A DNA stretch of 64,000 nt from Halovibrio variabilis (GTDB taxonomy: Bacteria; Pseudomonadota; Gammaproteobacteria; Pseudomonadales; Halomonadaceae), in NCBI RefSeq assembly GCF_007991175.1, contig NZ_BJXV01000008.1, positions 186,001 through 250,000 on the forward strand, written 5' to 3'. The position numbers were made by a program, and so were the translations under genes. The stretch's first letter is position 1; each line of letters starts with the position of its first letter. Shown here in pieces: positions 37,025 to 46,844 of the stretch. The notes beneath the pieces were generated by a model. That model searched no databases and had not been told where the DNA came from. It worked only from the letters and a program-made list of their open reading frames with translations.

Positions 37025-38242
37025 ATGCGACGAGTGGTAGTCACCGGCCTTGGCATCGTATCGTGCCTTGGCAATGACCAACGACAGGTCCTGGACGCGC
37101 TCAAAACTGGGCGTAGCGGCATTCGTTTTAAGGAAGAGTACGCCGAGCGTGGCTTCCGCAGCCATATAGCCGGCAGCGTCGATATTGACCTCGACGCACT
37201 CATCGACCGTAAACTGCGCCGCTTCATGGGCGACGCGGCAGCCTATGCCTATGTCTCGATGGCCCAAGCCATTGAAGACGCGGGGCTCAGCGACGAACAA
37301 GTGTCCAACGAGCGCACTGGCCTAATCGCGGGTTCAGGCGGTGCTTCAAGCGCCAACCAAGTGGAAGCCGCCGACGTACTGCGCGAGAAAGGGCTTCGCC
37401 GCGTTGGCCCTTATCGGGTCACACGCACCATGGGCAGTACTGTCTCTGCGTGCCTGGCAACGCCGTTTAAGATCAAAGGCGTGAACTTCTCTATTTCCTC
37501 TGCCTGTGCGACTTCCGCGCACTGCATCGGTAGCGCAATGGAGCAAATTCAGCTCAACAAGCAAGATGTGGTGTTTGCCGGTGGCGGTGAAGAAGAGCAC
37601 TGGACACTGTCTTGCCTGTTTGATGCCATGGGCGCACTCTCAACCCACTATAACGATCGCCCGGAACAGGCCTCGCGCCCTTACGACCAATCGCGCGATG
37701 GCTTCGTCATTGCCGGTGGCGGGGGCATGTTGGTACTCGAAGAGCTTGAGCACGCCAAAGCGCGTGGCGCCAAGATTTACGGCGAGCTAGTCGGTTACGG
37801 CGCGACCTCAGACGGTCACGACATGGTCGCGCCATCAGGCGAAGGTGCCATGCGCTGCATGCACCAGGCAATGGCCACCGTTGATGGCGCTATTGATTAC
37901 ATCAATACCCACGGCACGTCGACGCCGGTCGGTGATGTCGCCGAGCTCAAAGCCATTCGTGAAGTGTTCGGCAACACAACGCCGGCAATGAGCTCGACCA
38001 AATCGCTCACCGGCCACTCCCTGGGGGCTACCGGTGTGCAGGAAGCGATCTATTCGCTGCTCATGATGCAACACGGCTTTGTCGCCGCATCGGCGAATAT
38101 CACCGATTTGGATGAGCAGGCCGACGGCTTCGATATCGTCACCGAACGCCGCGATGACGTGACTATTGAGCGGGCCCTGTCGAATAGCTTTGGCTTTGGC
38201 GGTACCAATGCGTGCTTGGTCTTCCAGCGCTTTAACGACTAA
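37025..38242 (+). CDS. fabB: 3-oxoacyl-ACP synthase I
   Basis: This 405-residue condensing enzyme elongates the unsaturated acyl chain made by FabA. The catalytic Cys161 lies in [14 protein letters not shown], with the two catalytic histidines in [11 protein letters not shown] and [11 protein letters not shown]. It begins [28 protein letters not shown] stands in front. An ORF extension overlapping fabA was rejected. A strong terminator follows. Confidence 0.96.
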   Translation: MRRVVVTGLGIVSCLGNDQRQVLDALKTGRSGIRFKEEYAERGFRSHIAGSVDIDLDALIDRKLRRFMGDAAAYAYVSMAQAIEDAGLSDEQVSNERTGLIAGSGGASSANQVEAADVLREKGLRRVGPYRVTRTMGSTVSACLATPFKIKGVNFSISSACATSAHCIGSAMEQIQLNKQDVVFAGGGEEEHWTLSCLFDAMGALSTHYNDRPEQASRPYDQSRDGFVIAGGGGMLVLEELEHAKARGAKIYGELVGYGATSDGHDMVAPSGEGAMRCMHQAMATVDGAIDYINTHGTSTPVGDVAELKAIREVFGNTTPAMSSTKSLTGHSLGATGVQEAIYSLLMMQHGFVAASANITDLDEQADGFDIVTERRDDVTIERALSNSFGFGGTNACLVFQRFND

Positions 38243-38262
38243 CGCTCAACATGAAGTGAGTC

Positions 38263-38290
38263 AAAACGGCGCCCAGTGGGCGCCGTTTTT
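38263..38290 (+). terminator. Rho-independent terminator after fabB
   Basis: AAAACGGCGCCC-AGT-GGGCGCCGTTTTT forms a perfect long stem with a 3-nt loop and a T run, 20 bp after the fabB stop. The opposite strand ends with only four T, so it may weakly serve the convergent plsC-type gene too. Confidence 0.88.
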
Positions 38291-38334
38291 GTATCACCAG
38301 CAGCGGGTATCAAGAGAAGAAAAACCTAACGATG

Positions 38335-39069
38335 TTAGCGTGAAGCAGGTCGCGGCACTTCAGAAATTTCCTGTAGCTGCGCCTCGATCCACACCTCCAC
38401 TTCCGCAAGGACCTCATCGGGCATGCGCCCGGCTGTCTCAATCGGCTTCCCAATGCGCACCCGCAGCACGCCTGGGCGCTTAACCCAGTGGCGCCCGGGC
38501 CAGCGCTCGCCGGCGTTGTGAGCCACCGGTAAGACCGGCACCCCCGCACGGCACGCCACCACGCTGCCACTTTTGTTATAGCGCTTGCGGACACCGGGAT
38601 CGACACGCGTGCCCTCGGGAAAAATCAGGACGGAAAGCCCCGTCCCCAAACGCTCAACGCCTTGGGTAAGCACTTGGCGCATCGCCCGGGCAGGCTTGGA
38701 GCGATCCAAGCTGATGGGGCGTAATAAACGCAGCCCCCAGCCGAAAATGGGTAGGCGCAGTAACTCGCGTTTCAGCACGGTACATACCGGCGGCTTCATG
38801 ACCTGTAGAAACACGGTTTCCCATTCACACTGATGATTAGCCTGAATCACACAGGGGCCGCTCGGCAGGTTTTCTCGCCCTTGTATGTCGTAACGCACCC
38901 CGCAGGCGATACGAAACCACACCATCAAAAAGTAGTTATACAAGTTGAGCAAGCGATAGCGACCCGCCAACGGCAGAAACGGGGCGATGGGTAAAAAAAG
39001 GATGCCGATCATCAGCATGGCGAGAAAGTAGCCGGCGTAAAATACCAAGCTGCGCAGCACATTTATCAA
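38335..39069 (-). CDS. 1-acyl-sn-glycerol-3-phosphate acyltransferase (PlsC family)
   Basis: This 244-residue membrane-associated acyltransferase has one or two N-terminal hydrophobic helices (residues 8-36). Its catalytic motif is NHQCEWE, an HX4E variant of the usual HX4D. The glycerol-phosphate-binding motif FPEGTR is intact. It probably makes phosphatidate from lysophosphatidate. The HX4E form occurs in a subgroup of proteobacterial PlsC proteins, so it is not evidence of inactivity. It overlaps the upstream gene's stop by four bases. Confidence 0.88.
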   Translation of the reverse strand: MINVLRSLVFYAGYFLAMLMIGILFLPIAPFLPLAGRYRLLNLYNYFLMVWFRIACGVRYDIQGRENLPSGPCVIQANHQCEWETVFLQVMKPPVCTVLKRELLRLPIFGWGLRLLRPISLDRSKPARAMRQVLTQGVERLGTGLSVLIFPEGTRVDPGVRKRYNKSGSVVACRAGVPVLPVAHNAGERWPGRHWVKRPGVLRVRIGKPIETAGRMPDEVLAEVEVWIEAQLQEISEVPRPASR

Positions 39070-39956
39070 GCCGATGCTCCTTTATCGCTGACACGGTTAT
39101 TCTCGCGGGTTAAACACCAGGTATCGAGCATACGTCCCACCTCTAGCCGCCACGGCTTTTGATGAACACCGAAGACATCGAGTACGCGACGGCAGTTTAA
39201 AACGCGACGCAGCTTGGCATCGTGATGATGGGTCAGCGGCTGCACCTCGCCGAGGGTAATCTGCTCGCCGCGGCCTTCAAGATGGGTTAACAGCTGAGTA
39301 CGAATCATAGAGGTGAAGGTGAAGTCGCTAACGGGTTCGGTACCGGCAAGGTGATAGGCCCCCCAGGCATTGGCGCCACAGGCCTGCTGTTGCAGCATAC
39401 CAATCAGCGCCATAGCGACAGCGTCCGCTGATGTCGGGCAGAAAATCACATCCTCTGCCGCGCGCACCGCTTTGCCGACCACTAAACTATCGATAATTTC
39501 ATTGAGCCAGGCGTGACTGCCTTCCAAAGCAAACAACGGCCCCAAGCGCACAATCAAATGGCGTTGAAACCCCGCGCGGATGCGATCACCGGTCTGCACC
39601 AGACGGCGCAAGCTGTCATCCCGCGGCGCAGGCACCACAGGCTCATCAATGGGGACTTCCAAACCCTCTTCGTAGAGCTGGTCAGAGACGCACCATACCA
39701 ACGCCACGTTCTGCGCCTGACAGGCTTTTAGGCAGCCGTCTACCGCATCGGCGTGTGCCGTGACATCCGCAGGCGCCATACTCAGTGGGTGCGCCAGCGG
39801 CGGAATGATCACCGCGTCGGGCGCTATCGACTCAAGGCGCGCCGACGAAATGAGCGCGCCTTGTTCGATAACTAACTCCGTATCGGTACGGCGGCTTGCC
39901 TCCCGGGCCAGTGCCAAGCTTAAGCAGTGCCCGGCATCCAATATCAACAGTTTCAC
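39066..39956 (-). CDS. RmlD-like sugar-nucleotide reductase family protein, probably degenerate
   Basis: This 296-residue protein has the overall layout of dTDP-4-dehydrorhamnose reductase (VWCVSDQLYEEGLEVPIDEP, RLGPLFALEGSHAWLNEIID, GAYHLAGTEPVSDFTF). The N-terminal nucleotide-binding GxxGxxG is not present (LLILDAGHCLSLALAREA), and no clear YxxxK catalytic pair is seen. It may be a non-catalytic or repurposed SDR. It lies 20 bp after ssb and is coupled to the plsC-type gene by an ATGA overlap. Confidence 0.65.
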   Translation of the reverse strand: MKLLILDAGHCLSLALAREASRRTDTELVIEQGALISSARLESIAPDAVIIPPLAHPLSMAPADVTAHADAVDGCLKACQAQNVALVWCVSDQLYEEGLEVPIDEPVVPAPRDDSLRRLVQTGDRIRAGFQRHLIVRLGPLFALEGSHAWLNEIIDSLVVGKAVRAAEDVIFCPTSADAVAMALIGMLQQQACGANAWGAYHLAGTEPVSDFTFTSMIRTQLLTHLEGRGEQITLGEVQPLTHHHDAKLRRVLNCRRVLDVFGVHQKPWRLEVGRMLDTWCLTRENNRVSDKGASA

Positions 39957-39976
39957 GACGGCCTCTCCTTGTCGCG

Positions 39977-40573
39977 CTAGAACGGGATCTCATCGTCGAA
40001 GTCATCAAAGTTACCCGGGTCCGGCGCACCGTAGCTGTTGTTCTGCTGGTTGGGCTGGGGAGCTTGATTACCCTGCTGCGGCGCTGGCTGCTGCGGGCTC
40101 TGCCCACCGGGGTGGTTATTCGCCCCTTGCTGCGCGCCACCCTGGTTATGTTGGGCCGGAGCGTTCTGGGGAGCACTCTGAGAAGCATTCTGAGAATAAT
40201 TGTTCTGCGGCGCACCGCCGCCCTGATAATCACCGCTGCGGCCATCCAGCATCTGCATATCGTTAGCGACGATTTCCGTCGAGTAGCGATCCTGACCGTT
40301 CTGATCCTGCCACTTACGGGTTTGCAAACGCCCTTCAATATAGACTTTAGAGCCTTTCTTCAGATACTGCTGGGCGATTTCGGCGGTTTTGTTAAACATC
40401 ACCACGCGGTGCCATTCAGTGCGCTCTTGGCGTTGGCCGCTCTGGCGATCCATCCAGGTATCGGTGGTCGCCAGGTTTAAGTTCGCCACGGCGGTGCCGC
40501 TGGGCGTGAAACGCACCTCAGGGTCCTGCCCGAGGTTGCCAATCAAAATGACCTTGTTAATACCGCGAGCCAT
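39977..40573 (-). CDS. ssb: Single-stranded DNA-binding protein
   Basis: This 198-residue SSB has the OB fold at residues 1-112 ([20 protein letters not shown], then [15 protein letters not shown] and [20 protein letters not shown]). A Gln/Asn/Gly/Pro-rich linker of about 70 residues follows, then the acidic tip DFDDEIPF that binds partner proteins. GGAGCACC precedes the ATG. It is downstream of the MFS gene; unlike E. coli it is not directly divergent from uvrA. Confidence 0.97.
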   Translation of the reverse strand: MARGINKVILIGNLGQDPEVRFTPSGTAVANLNLATTDTWMDRQSGQRQERTEWHRVVMFNKTAEIAQQYLKKGSKVYIEGRLQTRKWQDQNGQDRYSTEIVANDMQMLDGRSGDYQGGGAPQNNYSQNASQSAPQNAPAQHNQGGAQQGANNHPGGQSPQQPAPQQGNQAPQPNQQNNSYGAPDPGNFDDFDDEIPF

Positions 40574-40644
40574 AAGGTGCTCCTTTACTCGATGTTAGAT
40601 AGGGTTAGTGACCAGCCAGCACCGCGTTGACGGCCTCGGCTGGG

Positions 40645-42036
40645 TTAAGATTTTGGCGGTGCCATCAGCTTGTTCAGCGCCACCTGATCAAGCTGTTGAC
40701 GGTTCACTTTTAGATACACCAAGCGCTCTTCCGGCACCACCATCACGTCTTCGACACCGACGACCTCGGCTAAGCGCTCCATCAGCAGCTCAAGCGCGTC
40801 GGGCTGGGTGTCGGACTGAGTGTCGGGCAACACCACCACTTCGCTGGATAAGGGCGGCGGTGCAGGCATCCACCACATGGCCACCCACCAGCAGAACGCC
40901 AGCCCGGCACAGCCGATAAAGACGGCGTTGAGGCCGCCGTAGTTGGCCAGCACCCCACCTAGCGTGCCGCCTAAAAAAGCGCCTAAAAATTGGCTGGTGG
41001 AGTACACGCCCATGGCGGTCCCTTTGGCGCCCGCCGGGGCCAGCTTACTGAGCATGGAGGGCAGCGTGGCTTCGAGCAAATTGAAACCGGTAAAAAACAC
41101 CAACAGCCAAACGAATAACCCGTACCCAGCGGCCAGCGGCAGGGCAAGCCCAGCCAGGCTGATCACGATAGCGCTGATCGCCAGCAGGCACATCGAGCGC
41201 ATGCGCTGCTTTTTTTCCGCGACGATAATCAACGGCACCATGGCGACAAACGACAGCGCCATAATGCCAAGATACGCCAACCCGTGATACTCCATCGCGA
41301 TCCCCGCGTCGAGCAGCCGAAAAGGCACCGCCACGAAGATCGCCATCAGCACCAGATGCAGGGCAAAAATCGATACATCCAGCCGCCATAAATCGGGCCG
41401 GGTTATAACGCTTTTGAACTGCTGGCGGTCCATGCCCACATCACGATGGCGTCGCCGCCTTGGCGCGGCAGGCACCCAGCGCCATAGCACCAATAAGCCC
41501 ACCAGCGTCAACAGCGCGGTAAAGCCAAACACCCCGGCAAGCCCCGCCCAGGCGGCAAGCCAGGGCCCCAGCACCATGGCGATGGCAAATGACATCCCAA
41601 TAGAGAGACCAATCGTGGCCATGGCGGCGGTGCGCACTTCCTCACGAGTTTGATCCGCTAGCAGCGCCATAATAGCCGCAGCGACGGCGCCCCCGCCCTG
41701 TAGCGCCCGCCCCGCAATCACACCGGCCATGGTATCAGAGAGCGCCGCCACCACGCTGCCCAGGGCAAAAATCACCAGCCCCATGGCAATGACCCGCTTG
41801 CGGCCAATGCGGTCAGACAGCATGCCAAACGGAATTTGCAGCGTTGCCTGGGTTAACCCATAGATACCCAGCGCCACGCCCACCAATAGCGGGGTGGCGC
41901 CCTCTAGCGTGTCGGCATACAGCGCCAACACCGGCAGCACCATAAATAGCCCCAGCATGCGCGAGGCATAAAGCCCTGCCAAACCGCTGATTGCACGCCG
42001 TTCAGAGGCCAGCAAAAGTGCCAAAGCCTTGCGCAT
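40645..42036 (-). CDS. MFS transporter with C-terminal ferredoxin-like domain (YajR type)
   Basis: This 463-residue transporter has twelve predicted helices, starting RAISGLAGLYASRMLGLFMV, with the MFS motif A (GMLSDRIGRKRVIAMG) in the loop after helix 2. The last 70 or so residues form a soluble domain (ELLMERLAEVVGVEDVMVV, then PEERLVYLKVNR) like the YAM domain of E. coli YajR. Its substrate is unknown; drug efflux is a family option. The ATG at 42036 was chosen over a 157-residue upstream extension that runs into the uvrA region and has no MFS character. Confidence 0.88.
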   Translation of the reverse strand: MRKALALLLASERRAISGLAGLYASRMLGLFMVLPVLALYADTLEGATPLLVGVALGIYGLTQATLQIPFGMLSDRIGRKRVIAMGLVIFALGSVVAALSDTMAGVIAGRALQGGGAVAAAIMALLADQTREEVRTAAMATIGLSIGMSFAIAMVLGPWLAAWAGLAGVFGFTALLTLVGLLVLWRWVPAAPRRRRHRDVGMDRQQFKSVITRPDLWRLDVSIFALHLVLMAIFVAVPFRLLDAGIAMEYHGLAYLGIMALSFVAMVPLIIVAEKKQRMRSMCLLAISAIVISLAGLALPLAAGYGLFVWLLVFFTGFNLLEATLPSMLSKLAPAGAKGTAMGVYSTSQFLGAFLGGTLGGVLANYGGLNAVFIGCAGLAFCWWVAMWWMPAPPPLSSEVVVLPDTQSDTQPDALELLMERLAEVVGVEDVMVVPEERLVYLKVNRQQLDQVALNKLMAPPKS

Positions 42037-42171
42037 AATGCCCCTGTGTATGATGAAAAATAAGTATCGGGTGGATAAGCATGGCTTAAGACAGCTGCCT
42101 ATTCTAGCGGTTTGGGCGGGCGCTGGAAACGGCGCAGGTTGCCGCAGGCAATCCAGGTTATGAAAGCTGTT

Positions 42172-42201
42172 TTGCCGGGAGGGGCTCGGCAAACGTATAA
42201 T
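42172..42201 (+). promoter_or_regulatory. Candidate uvrA promoter
   Basis: A perfect TATAAT at 42196-42201 is preceded after 18 bp by TTGCCG (42172-42177), 31 bp before the uvrA start. No CTGT-N8-ACAG LexA operator is visible in the 195 bp between uvrA and the MFS gene. Confidence 0.5.
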
Positions 42202-42231
42202 CACGCTTTTGCCGCGCGATTCGAGGTGTTG

Positions 42232-45081
42232 ATGGACAGCATTCTGGTCAGGGGTGCCCGCACCCACAACCTCAAGCAGATCGATGTGGAGCTGCCCCGT
42301 AATAAGCTGATTGTGATCACCGGCCTTTCTGGCTCGGGTAAATCGTCGCTGGCGTTTGATACCTTGTATGCCGAAGGGCAGCGCCGCTACGTGGAATCGC
42401 TTTCCACCTATGCGCGCCAGTTCCTGTCGATGATGGAAAAGCCCGACGTCGATCACATCCAAGGGCTCTCGCCTGCGATCTCTATTGAGCAGAAGTCCAC
42501 CTCCCACAACCCGCGTTCAACCGTGGGCACCATCACCGAAATTTACGACTACCTGCGCCTGCTGTTTGCCCGCGCGGGCACCCCCCGCTGCCCGGAGCAT
42601 GGCGAAGACCTGGAAGCCCAGACCATTTCGCAGATGGTCGATCAGGTCATGAACCTTGAAGAAGGCACCAAGCTAATGCTGCTGGCGCCGGTGGTCAAAG
42701 GCCGTAAAGGCGAGCACCTGCAGCTACTGGCAGAGCTGCGCGCCCAAGGCTTTGTGCGCGCGCTGATCGACGGCCAAGTACTCGAGCTGGACGACATCGC
42801 CCCGTTGGATAAGCGCAAAAAGCACGATATCAGCGTGGTGGTTGACCGTTTCAAAGTGCGCGACGACCTGGCCCAGCGGCTGGCGGAGTCGTTTGAAACG
42901 GCGCTGAACCTCGCCGATGGCACCGCCATGATTCACTTTATGGACGGCGGCCACGAGGATATCGCCTTCTCGTCGCGCTTTGCCTGCCCGGTGTGTGGCT
43001 ACTCGCTGGCCGAGCTTGAACCACGCATGTTCTCGTTCAACAACCCGGCGGGCGCCTGCCCCACCTGCGACGGGCTGGGCGTGCAGCAGTATTTCGACCC
43101 CGCCAAGTTGATCAGCCACCCGGAGCTTTCGCTGGCCGAAGGCGTGATCAAGGGCTGGGACCGGCGCAACATTTACTACTTTACCCAGCTGCAATCGCTC
43201 GCCAAGCATTACCGCTTTGAACTGGAAACGCCCTGGAATGAGCTTGCCCGCCACGAGCAGGAGATTATTCTCAACGGCAGCGGCGACGAGACCATCCCGT
43301 TTGCCTACGTGGGCGACCGGGGCCGCAAAGTAACCCGGGAGCACGCCTTTGAAGGTGTGCTGCCCAATATGCAGCGTCGCTACCGGGAAACCGAATCCAA
43401 TATGGTGCGCGATGACCTGGCCAAATATATCGCGGTACAGTCCTGCGCTACCTGTAGCGGTACACGACTGCGTAAAGAGTCGCGCCACGTTTATGTCGAC
43501 GACCACAACATCGCTGACATCGTGCGCTTCCCGATCGGTGAGGCCTGGCGCTACTTTGCCGATTTGAAACTGCCGGGGCGCAAAGGCGAGATCGCCGATA
43601 AAATCGTCCACGAAATTCATGCCCGGCTGGAGTTTCTGGTTAACGTAGGGCTTGATTACCTCAACCTGGAACGCAGCGCCGACACGCTTTCCGGCGGTGA
43701 GGCTCAGCGCATTCGCTTGGCCAGCCAGATTGGCGCGGGCCTGGTCGGCGTCATGTATATTCTTGATGAGCCCTCTATCGGCTTGCACCAGCGCGACAAT
43801 GACCGGCTACTGAAAACCCTTGAACGACTGCGCGACCTGGGCAATACCGTGATCGTCGTCGAACACGACGAAGAGGCCATCCGTGCGGCTGACCACGTGC
43901 TCGACATCGGCCCCGGGGCCGGCGTTCACGGCGGCGAGATCGTCGCCCAGGGCACCCCCCAAGACGTCATGGACAACCCCAACTCGCTGACCGGTCAGTA
44001 CCTTTCCGGCACTCGGGAAATCGCCGTACCGCCCTACCGCATCCCCGGCAACCCGGAAAAGCAGTTAGTCGTCCGCGGCGCCACTGGCAATAACCTGCAG
44101 AACGTAACGCTTAGCCTGCCACTGGGGCTGTTTATCGCCATTACCGGGGTGTCGGGGTCGGGTAAATCGACGCTGATCAACGGCACCTTGATGCCGATTG
44201 CCGCGCGCGAATTAAACCGCGCCACCACGCTAACCGCTGCGCCCTACGAGAAGATCGAAGGGCTTGACCAGCTGGATAAAGTGATCGATATCGATCAGAG
44301 CCCCATTGGCCGCACGCCGCGCTCTAATCCGGCGACCTATACGGGTATTTTTACCCCCATTCGTGAGCTGTTTGCCGGCACTCAAGAGGCGCGTTCGCGG
44401 GGCTACAAGCCTGGCCGCTTTAGCTTTAACGTCAAAGGCGGGCGCTGCGAGGCCTGCCAGGGCGAAGGCATGATCAAGGTTGAGATGCACTTTCTACCCG
44501 ATATCTACGTGCCCTGCGACGTGTGTAAAGGCAAGCGCTACAACCGTGAAACCCTGGATATCCACTATAAAGGCAAAACCATCCACGAAGTGCTGGCCAT
44601 GACGGTGGAAGACGCGCTGGCATTCTTCAGCCCCGTTCCCGCCATCGCCCGGCGTTTGCAAACCCTGCTGGATGTGGGTCTCTCCTACATTCGTTTGGGA
44701 CAGAGCGCGACGACGCTTTCCGGTGGCGAAGCGCAACGGGTTAAACTTGCCCGCGAGCTGGCCAAACGCGACACCGGCAAGACGCTGTATATTTTGGATG
44801 AGCCGACCACCGGCCTGCACTTTGAGGATATTCGCCAGCTGCTAACGGTCCTCCACCGCCTGCGCGATCACGGCAACACCATCGTGGTGATTGAACACAA
44901 CCTGGACGTGATCAAAACCGCCGACTGGATTGTCGATCTCGGCCCCGAAGGCGGTTCCGGTGGCGGGCAGATTATTGCCGAAGGCACCCCCGAGCAGATT
45001 GCCAAGCAGGACGTCTCGCATACCGGCCGTTTCTTAGCGCCGTTGCTGGCGCGTAGCCAAAAACGCGCGGCCAAACGCTAA
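42232..45081 (+). CDS. uvrA: Excinuclease ABC subunit A
   Basis: This 949-residue damage-recognition ATPase of nucleotide excision repair (E. coli 940) opens [20 protein letters not shown]. The first Walker A is GLSGSGKS (31-38), the second GVSGSGKS. Both ABC signatures (TLSGGEAQR) and both Walker B segments (YILDEP) are present, as are Cys pairs of the zinc modules ([31 protein letters not shown]). The ATG at 42232 gives the conserved start. It is monocistronic. Confidence 0.97.
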   Translation: MDSILVRGARTHNLKQIDVELPRNKLIVITGLSGSGKSSLAFDTLYAEGQRRYVESLSTYARQFLSMMEKPDVDHIQGLSPAISIEQKSTSHNPRSTVGTITEIYDYLRLLFARAGTPRCPEHGEDLEAQTISQMVDQVMNLEEGTKLMLLAPVVKGRKGEHLQLLAELRAQGFVRALIDGQVLELDDIAPLDKRKKHDISVVVDRFKVRDDLAQRLAESFETALNLADGTAMIHFMDGGHEDIAFSSRFACPVCGYSLAELEPRMFSFNNPAGACPTCDGLGVQQYFDPAKLISHPELSLAEGVIKGWDRRNIYYFTQLQSLAKHYRFELETPWNELARHEQEIILNGSGDETIPFAYVGDRGRKVTREHAFEGVLPNMQRRYRETESNMVRDDLAKYIAVQSCATCSGTRLRKESRHVYVDDHNIADIVRFPIGEAWRYFADLKLPGRKGEIADKIVHEIHARLEFLVNVGLDYLNLERSADTLSGGEAQRIRLASQIGAGLVGVMYILDEPSIGLHQRDNDRLLKTLERLRDLGNTVIVVEHDEEAIRAADHVLDIGPGAGVHGGEIVAQGTPQDVMDNPNSLTGQYLSGTREIAVPPYRIPGNPEKQLVVRGATGNNLQNVTLSLPLGLFIAITGVSGSGKSTLINGTLMPIAARELNRATTLTAAPYEKIEGLDQLDKVIDIDQSPIGRTPRSNPATYTGIFTPIRELFAGTQEARSRGYKPGRFSFNVKGGRCEACQGEGMIKVEMHFLPDIYVPCDVCKGKRYNRETLDIHYKGKTIHEVLAMTVEDALAFFSPVPAIARRLQTLLDVGLSYIRLGQSATTLSGGEAQRVKLARELAKRDTGKTLYILDEPTTGLHFEDIRQLLTVLHRLRDHGNTIVVIEHNLDVIKTADWIVDLGPEGGSGGGQIIAEGTPEQIAKQDVSHTGRFLAPLLARSQKRAAKR

Positions 45082-45091
45082 TAGAGTAGAG

Positions 45092-45117
45092 CTGGGGTGA
45101 GCATTCACTCACCCCAG
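45092..45117 (+). terminator. Hairpin after uvrA without a T run
   Basis: CTGGGGTGAG and CTCACCCCAG form a perfect 10-bp stem with a 6-nt loop, 10 bp after the uvrA stop. It lacks a following T tract, so it may be a stability element or a weak terminator. Confidence 0.5.
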
Positions 45118-45245
45118 ACTAAATAACCACGCTATAACCACGCTATCTAGCAATATATGACGACGCAGTACCCGACCAACTCATGTAGTGTGGTTAATAG
45201 AGAATCTGTTAGCAAAATAATGCAAGCCTCTGTTAGGGGACCGTC

Positions 45246-45989
45246 ATGAACGAAGAAATAAGCTGTATTATCAGGCACTTTAGTCACTACTGCTCATTGA
45301 GTAGTGGTGAGAAACAACTGCTCATGACACTTGAGGACAGCCCAACTGATATTAAGTCGGGCACGCTACTTTGGGAGATGGGTGATCCGGCCAACGAGTT
45401 CTGCACGCTAAAAAGCGGCTGGGCCTACTCCTACCGTCACTTAGAGGACGGTGACCGGCAAATTCTTGAAGTGTTTTTGCCTGGCGATATTATTGGTCTG
45501 CGCGAGTTTGCTTTCTCGCAACGCCTTGAAAATGTACGCATGATTGATGACAGCGTGGTTTGCCACTTCCCCCATAAATCGATGCTCGACGTATTTCGCC
45601 AGTCGCTCACCCTTACGTCGGTGATGTTTGCCATCGGTAGTCGCCAGCAGGCGTTACTGACTGAGCGATTGGTTACCTTGGCCAGACTCAGCGCACGTAA
45701 GAAAATGGCGCATTTTCTTTGCGAAATGCATATGCGGCTGCGTCAAACCAACCCAGGTATTGGCAATCAATTGCGGCTACCGCTCTCTCAAGAGCAATTA
45801 GCCGATATACTCGGCCTTAGCCCGGTGCACGTTAGCCGCACCTTTACGGCGCTTAGCGAAGACGGCCTCGTATTTCGCGACCGCCACCGTGTCACGATTC
45901 CAGATTTATCAGCGCTATGTGCCGAAGGTGAGTTTAACGATTACTACCTCAGCGACAACGTCAGGCCACTGTTAGGCGAAATCGCCTAA
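45246..45989 (+). CDS. Crp/Fnr family transcriptional regulator
   Basis: This 247-residue protein has an N-terminal cyclic-nucleotide-binding fold (about residues 30-125; SGTLLWEMGDPANEFCTLKSG and FLPGDIIGLREFAF) and a C-terminal winged helix (LPLSQEQLADILGLSPVHVS followed by RTFTALSEDGLV). Cysteines near the N-terminus (C7, C16) do not have FNR spacing, so an iron-sulfur cluster is not indicated, and the cAMP-contacting residues of Crp are not evident. Ligand and targets are unknown. AGGGGACC precedes the ATG. Its stop overlaps the convergent nrdJb stop. Confidence 0.85.
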   Translation: MNEEISCIIRHFSHYCSLSSGEKQLLMTLEDSPTDIKSGTLLWEMGDPANEFCTLKSGWAYSYRHLEDGDRQILEVFLPGDIIGLREFAFSQRLENVRMIDDSVVCHFPHKSMLDVFRQSLTLTSVMFAIGSRQQALLTERLVTLARLSARKKMAHFLCEMHMRLRQTNPGIGNQLRLPLSQEQLADILGLSPVHVSRTFTALSEDGLVFRDRHRVTIPDLSALCAEGEFNDYYLSDNVRPLLGEIA

Positions 45990-46777
45990 CCACATTTGGA
46001 CCAGCCGCAGCCTGCGTAGCAGGTGGGGCAGCCATCCATCATGATCAGCTCGCCGCGACACTCGGGGCAGTGACCCACAATAGCGGGGCCACTGCCTTCA
46101 GGCTTTTTTTCCGCTGTGGCTGCCCCGCCAATAGGCGCTACCGCGCCCGCCTCAACGGTGGCATCGGCAATGCCTTCACCGCCGCTGGGCTGCCAGGCGT
46201 GGCCGTGAGTCATGCGGTGGGCGTAGCGCTCCACCAGCTGCTCAACCGGTACCTGGTGGCCATCCTGATCCAAAAAGCCGCGACGATAGAGAATCTGCTG
46301 AATCGACCAGGCAATCGCCGCAACCTCCGAATCGTGGAACATGGGTTTGTTCCAGCGATTCACCCCACAGCGCACCAGACCTTTATCCCAGGCCACTTTG
46401 CGCAGGTCCGCCACTGCCTGGGTGGCATAACCGCCGCGGGCCGCTAGCGAAAGATTGCGCATGGTGGCGGTGATCCACTGATGCTCGCTGGAGAGTTGCC
46501 CCGATGGGAAAAAGAACTCCACCGGGCGCTCGATCACCACGCGCTTGCCCCCGAGAACGCCTTCCACCGGCATAAACGACACCAGCAGATAGACTTTCTT
46601 GCGCCCTTCCGCGCCCACGTAAGCGATCTTTTCGGACACTGCTTCTAACGTGCCTTCCGGGCGCGACGGAATACGCACCGTCAGCGGGTTTTCATCCTGC
46701 AGCTCAGCCGCGGGCGCGGCCGGCTCCTTCTGCTTGATACGATAACCCACAATTTTTGAGGTAATTTCTACAGCCAT
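45986..46777 (-). CDS. nrdJb: Class II ribonucleotide reductase, C-terminal subunit NrdJb
   Basis: This 263-residue protein corresponds to the second part of a split adenosylcobalamin-dependent ribonucleotide reductase, as in Pseudomonas. It has a conserved domain (VNRWNKPMFHDSEVAAIAWS, then IQQILYRRGFLD) and a Cys-rich C-terminal tail (CPECRGELIMMDGCPTCYAG, then CGWSKCG). The tail probably reduces the active site of NrdJa and/or binds zinc. The ATG at 46777 has GGAG 8 nt upstream. It follows nrdJa by 67 bp. Confidence 0.87.
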   Translation of the reverse strand: MAVEITSKIVGYRIKQKEPAAPAAELQDENPLTVRIPSRPEGTLEAVSEKIAYVGAEGRKKVYLLVSFMPVEGVLGGKRVVIERPVEFFFPSGQLSSEHQWITATMRNLSLAARGGYATQAVADLRKVAWDKGLVRCGVNRWNKPMFHDSEVAAIAWSIQQILYRRGFLDQDGHQVPVEQLVERYAHRMTHGHAWQPSGGEGIADATVEAGAVAPIGGAATAEKKPEGSGPAIVGHCPECRGELIMMDGCPTCYAGCGWSKCG

Positions 46778-46844
46778 AGTGTTCTCCACAAAGCGACGGC
46801 AATGCCAAGGTAATCAAGCGGTCGTTAGTCAGCGCCGCCCACCG

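Noticed and set aside
42724..43788. 354-codon minus-strand frame inside uvrA
   Set aside because: It is fully antisense to a conserved region of uvrA in a GC-rich genome; no start signal or domain is seen.
45246..45989. FNR-type oxygen sensor
   Set aside because: The N-terminal cysteines do not have the FNR spacing, so only the general Crp/Fnr family call is supported.
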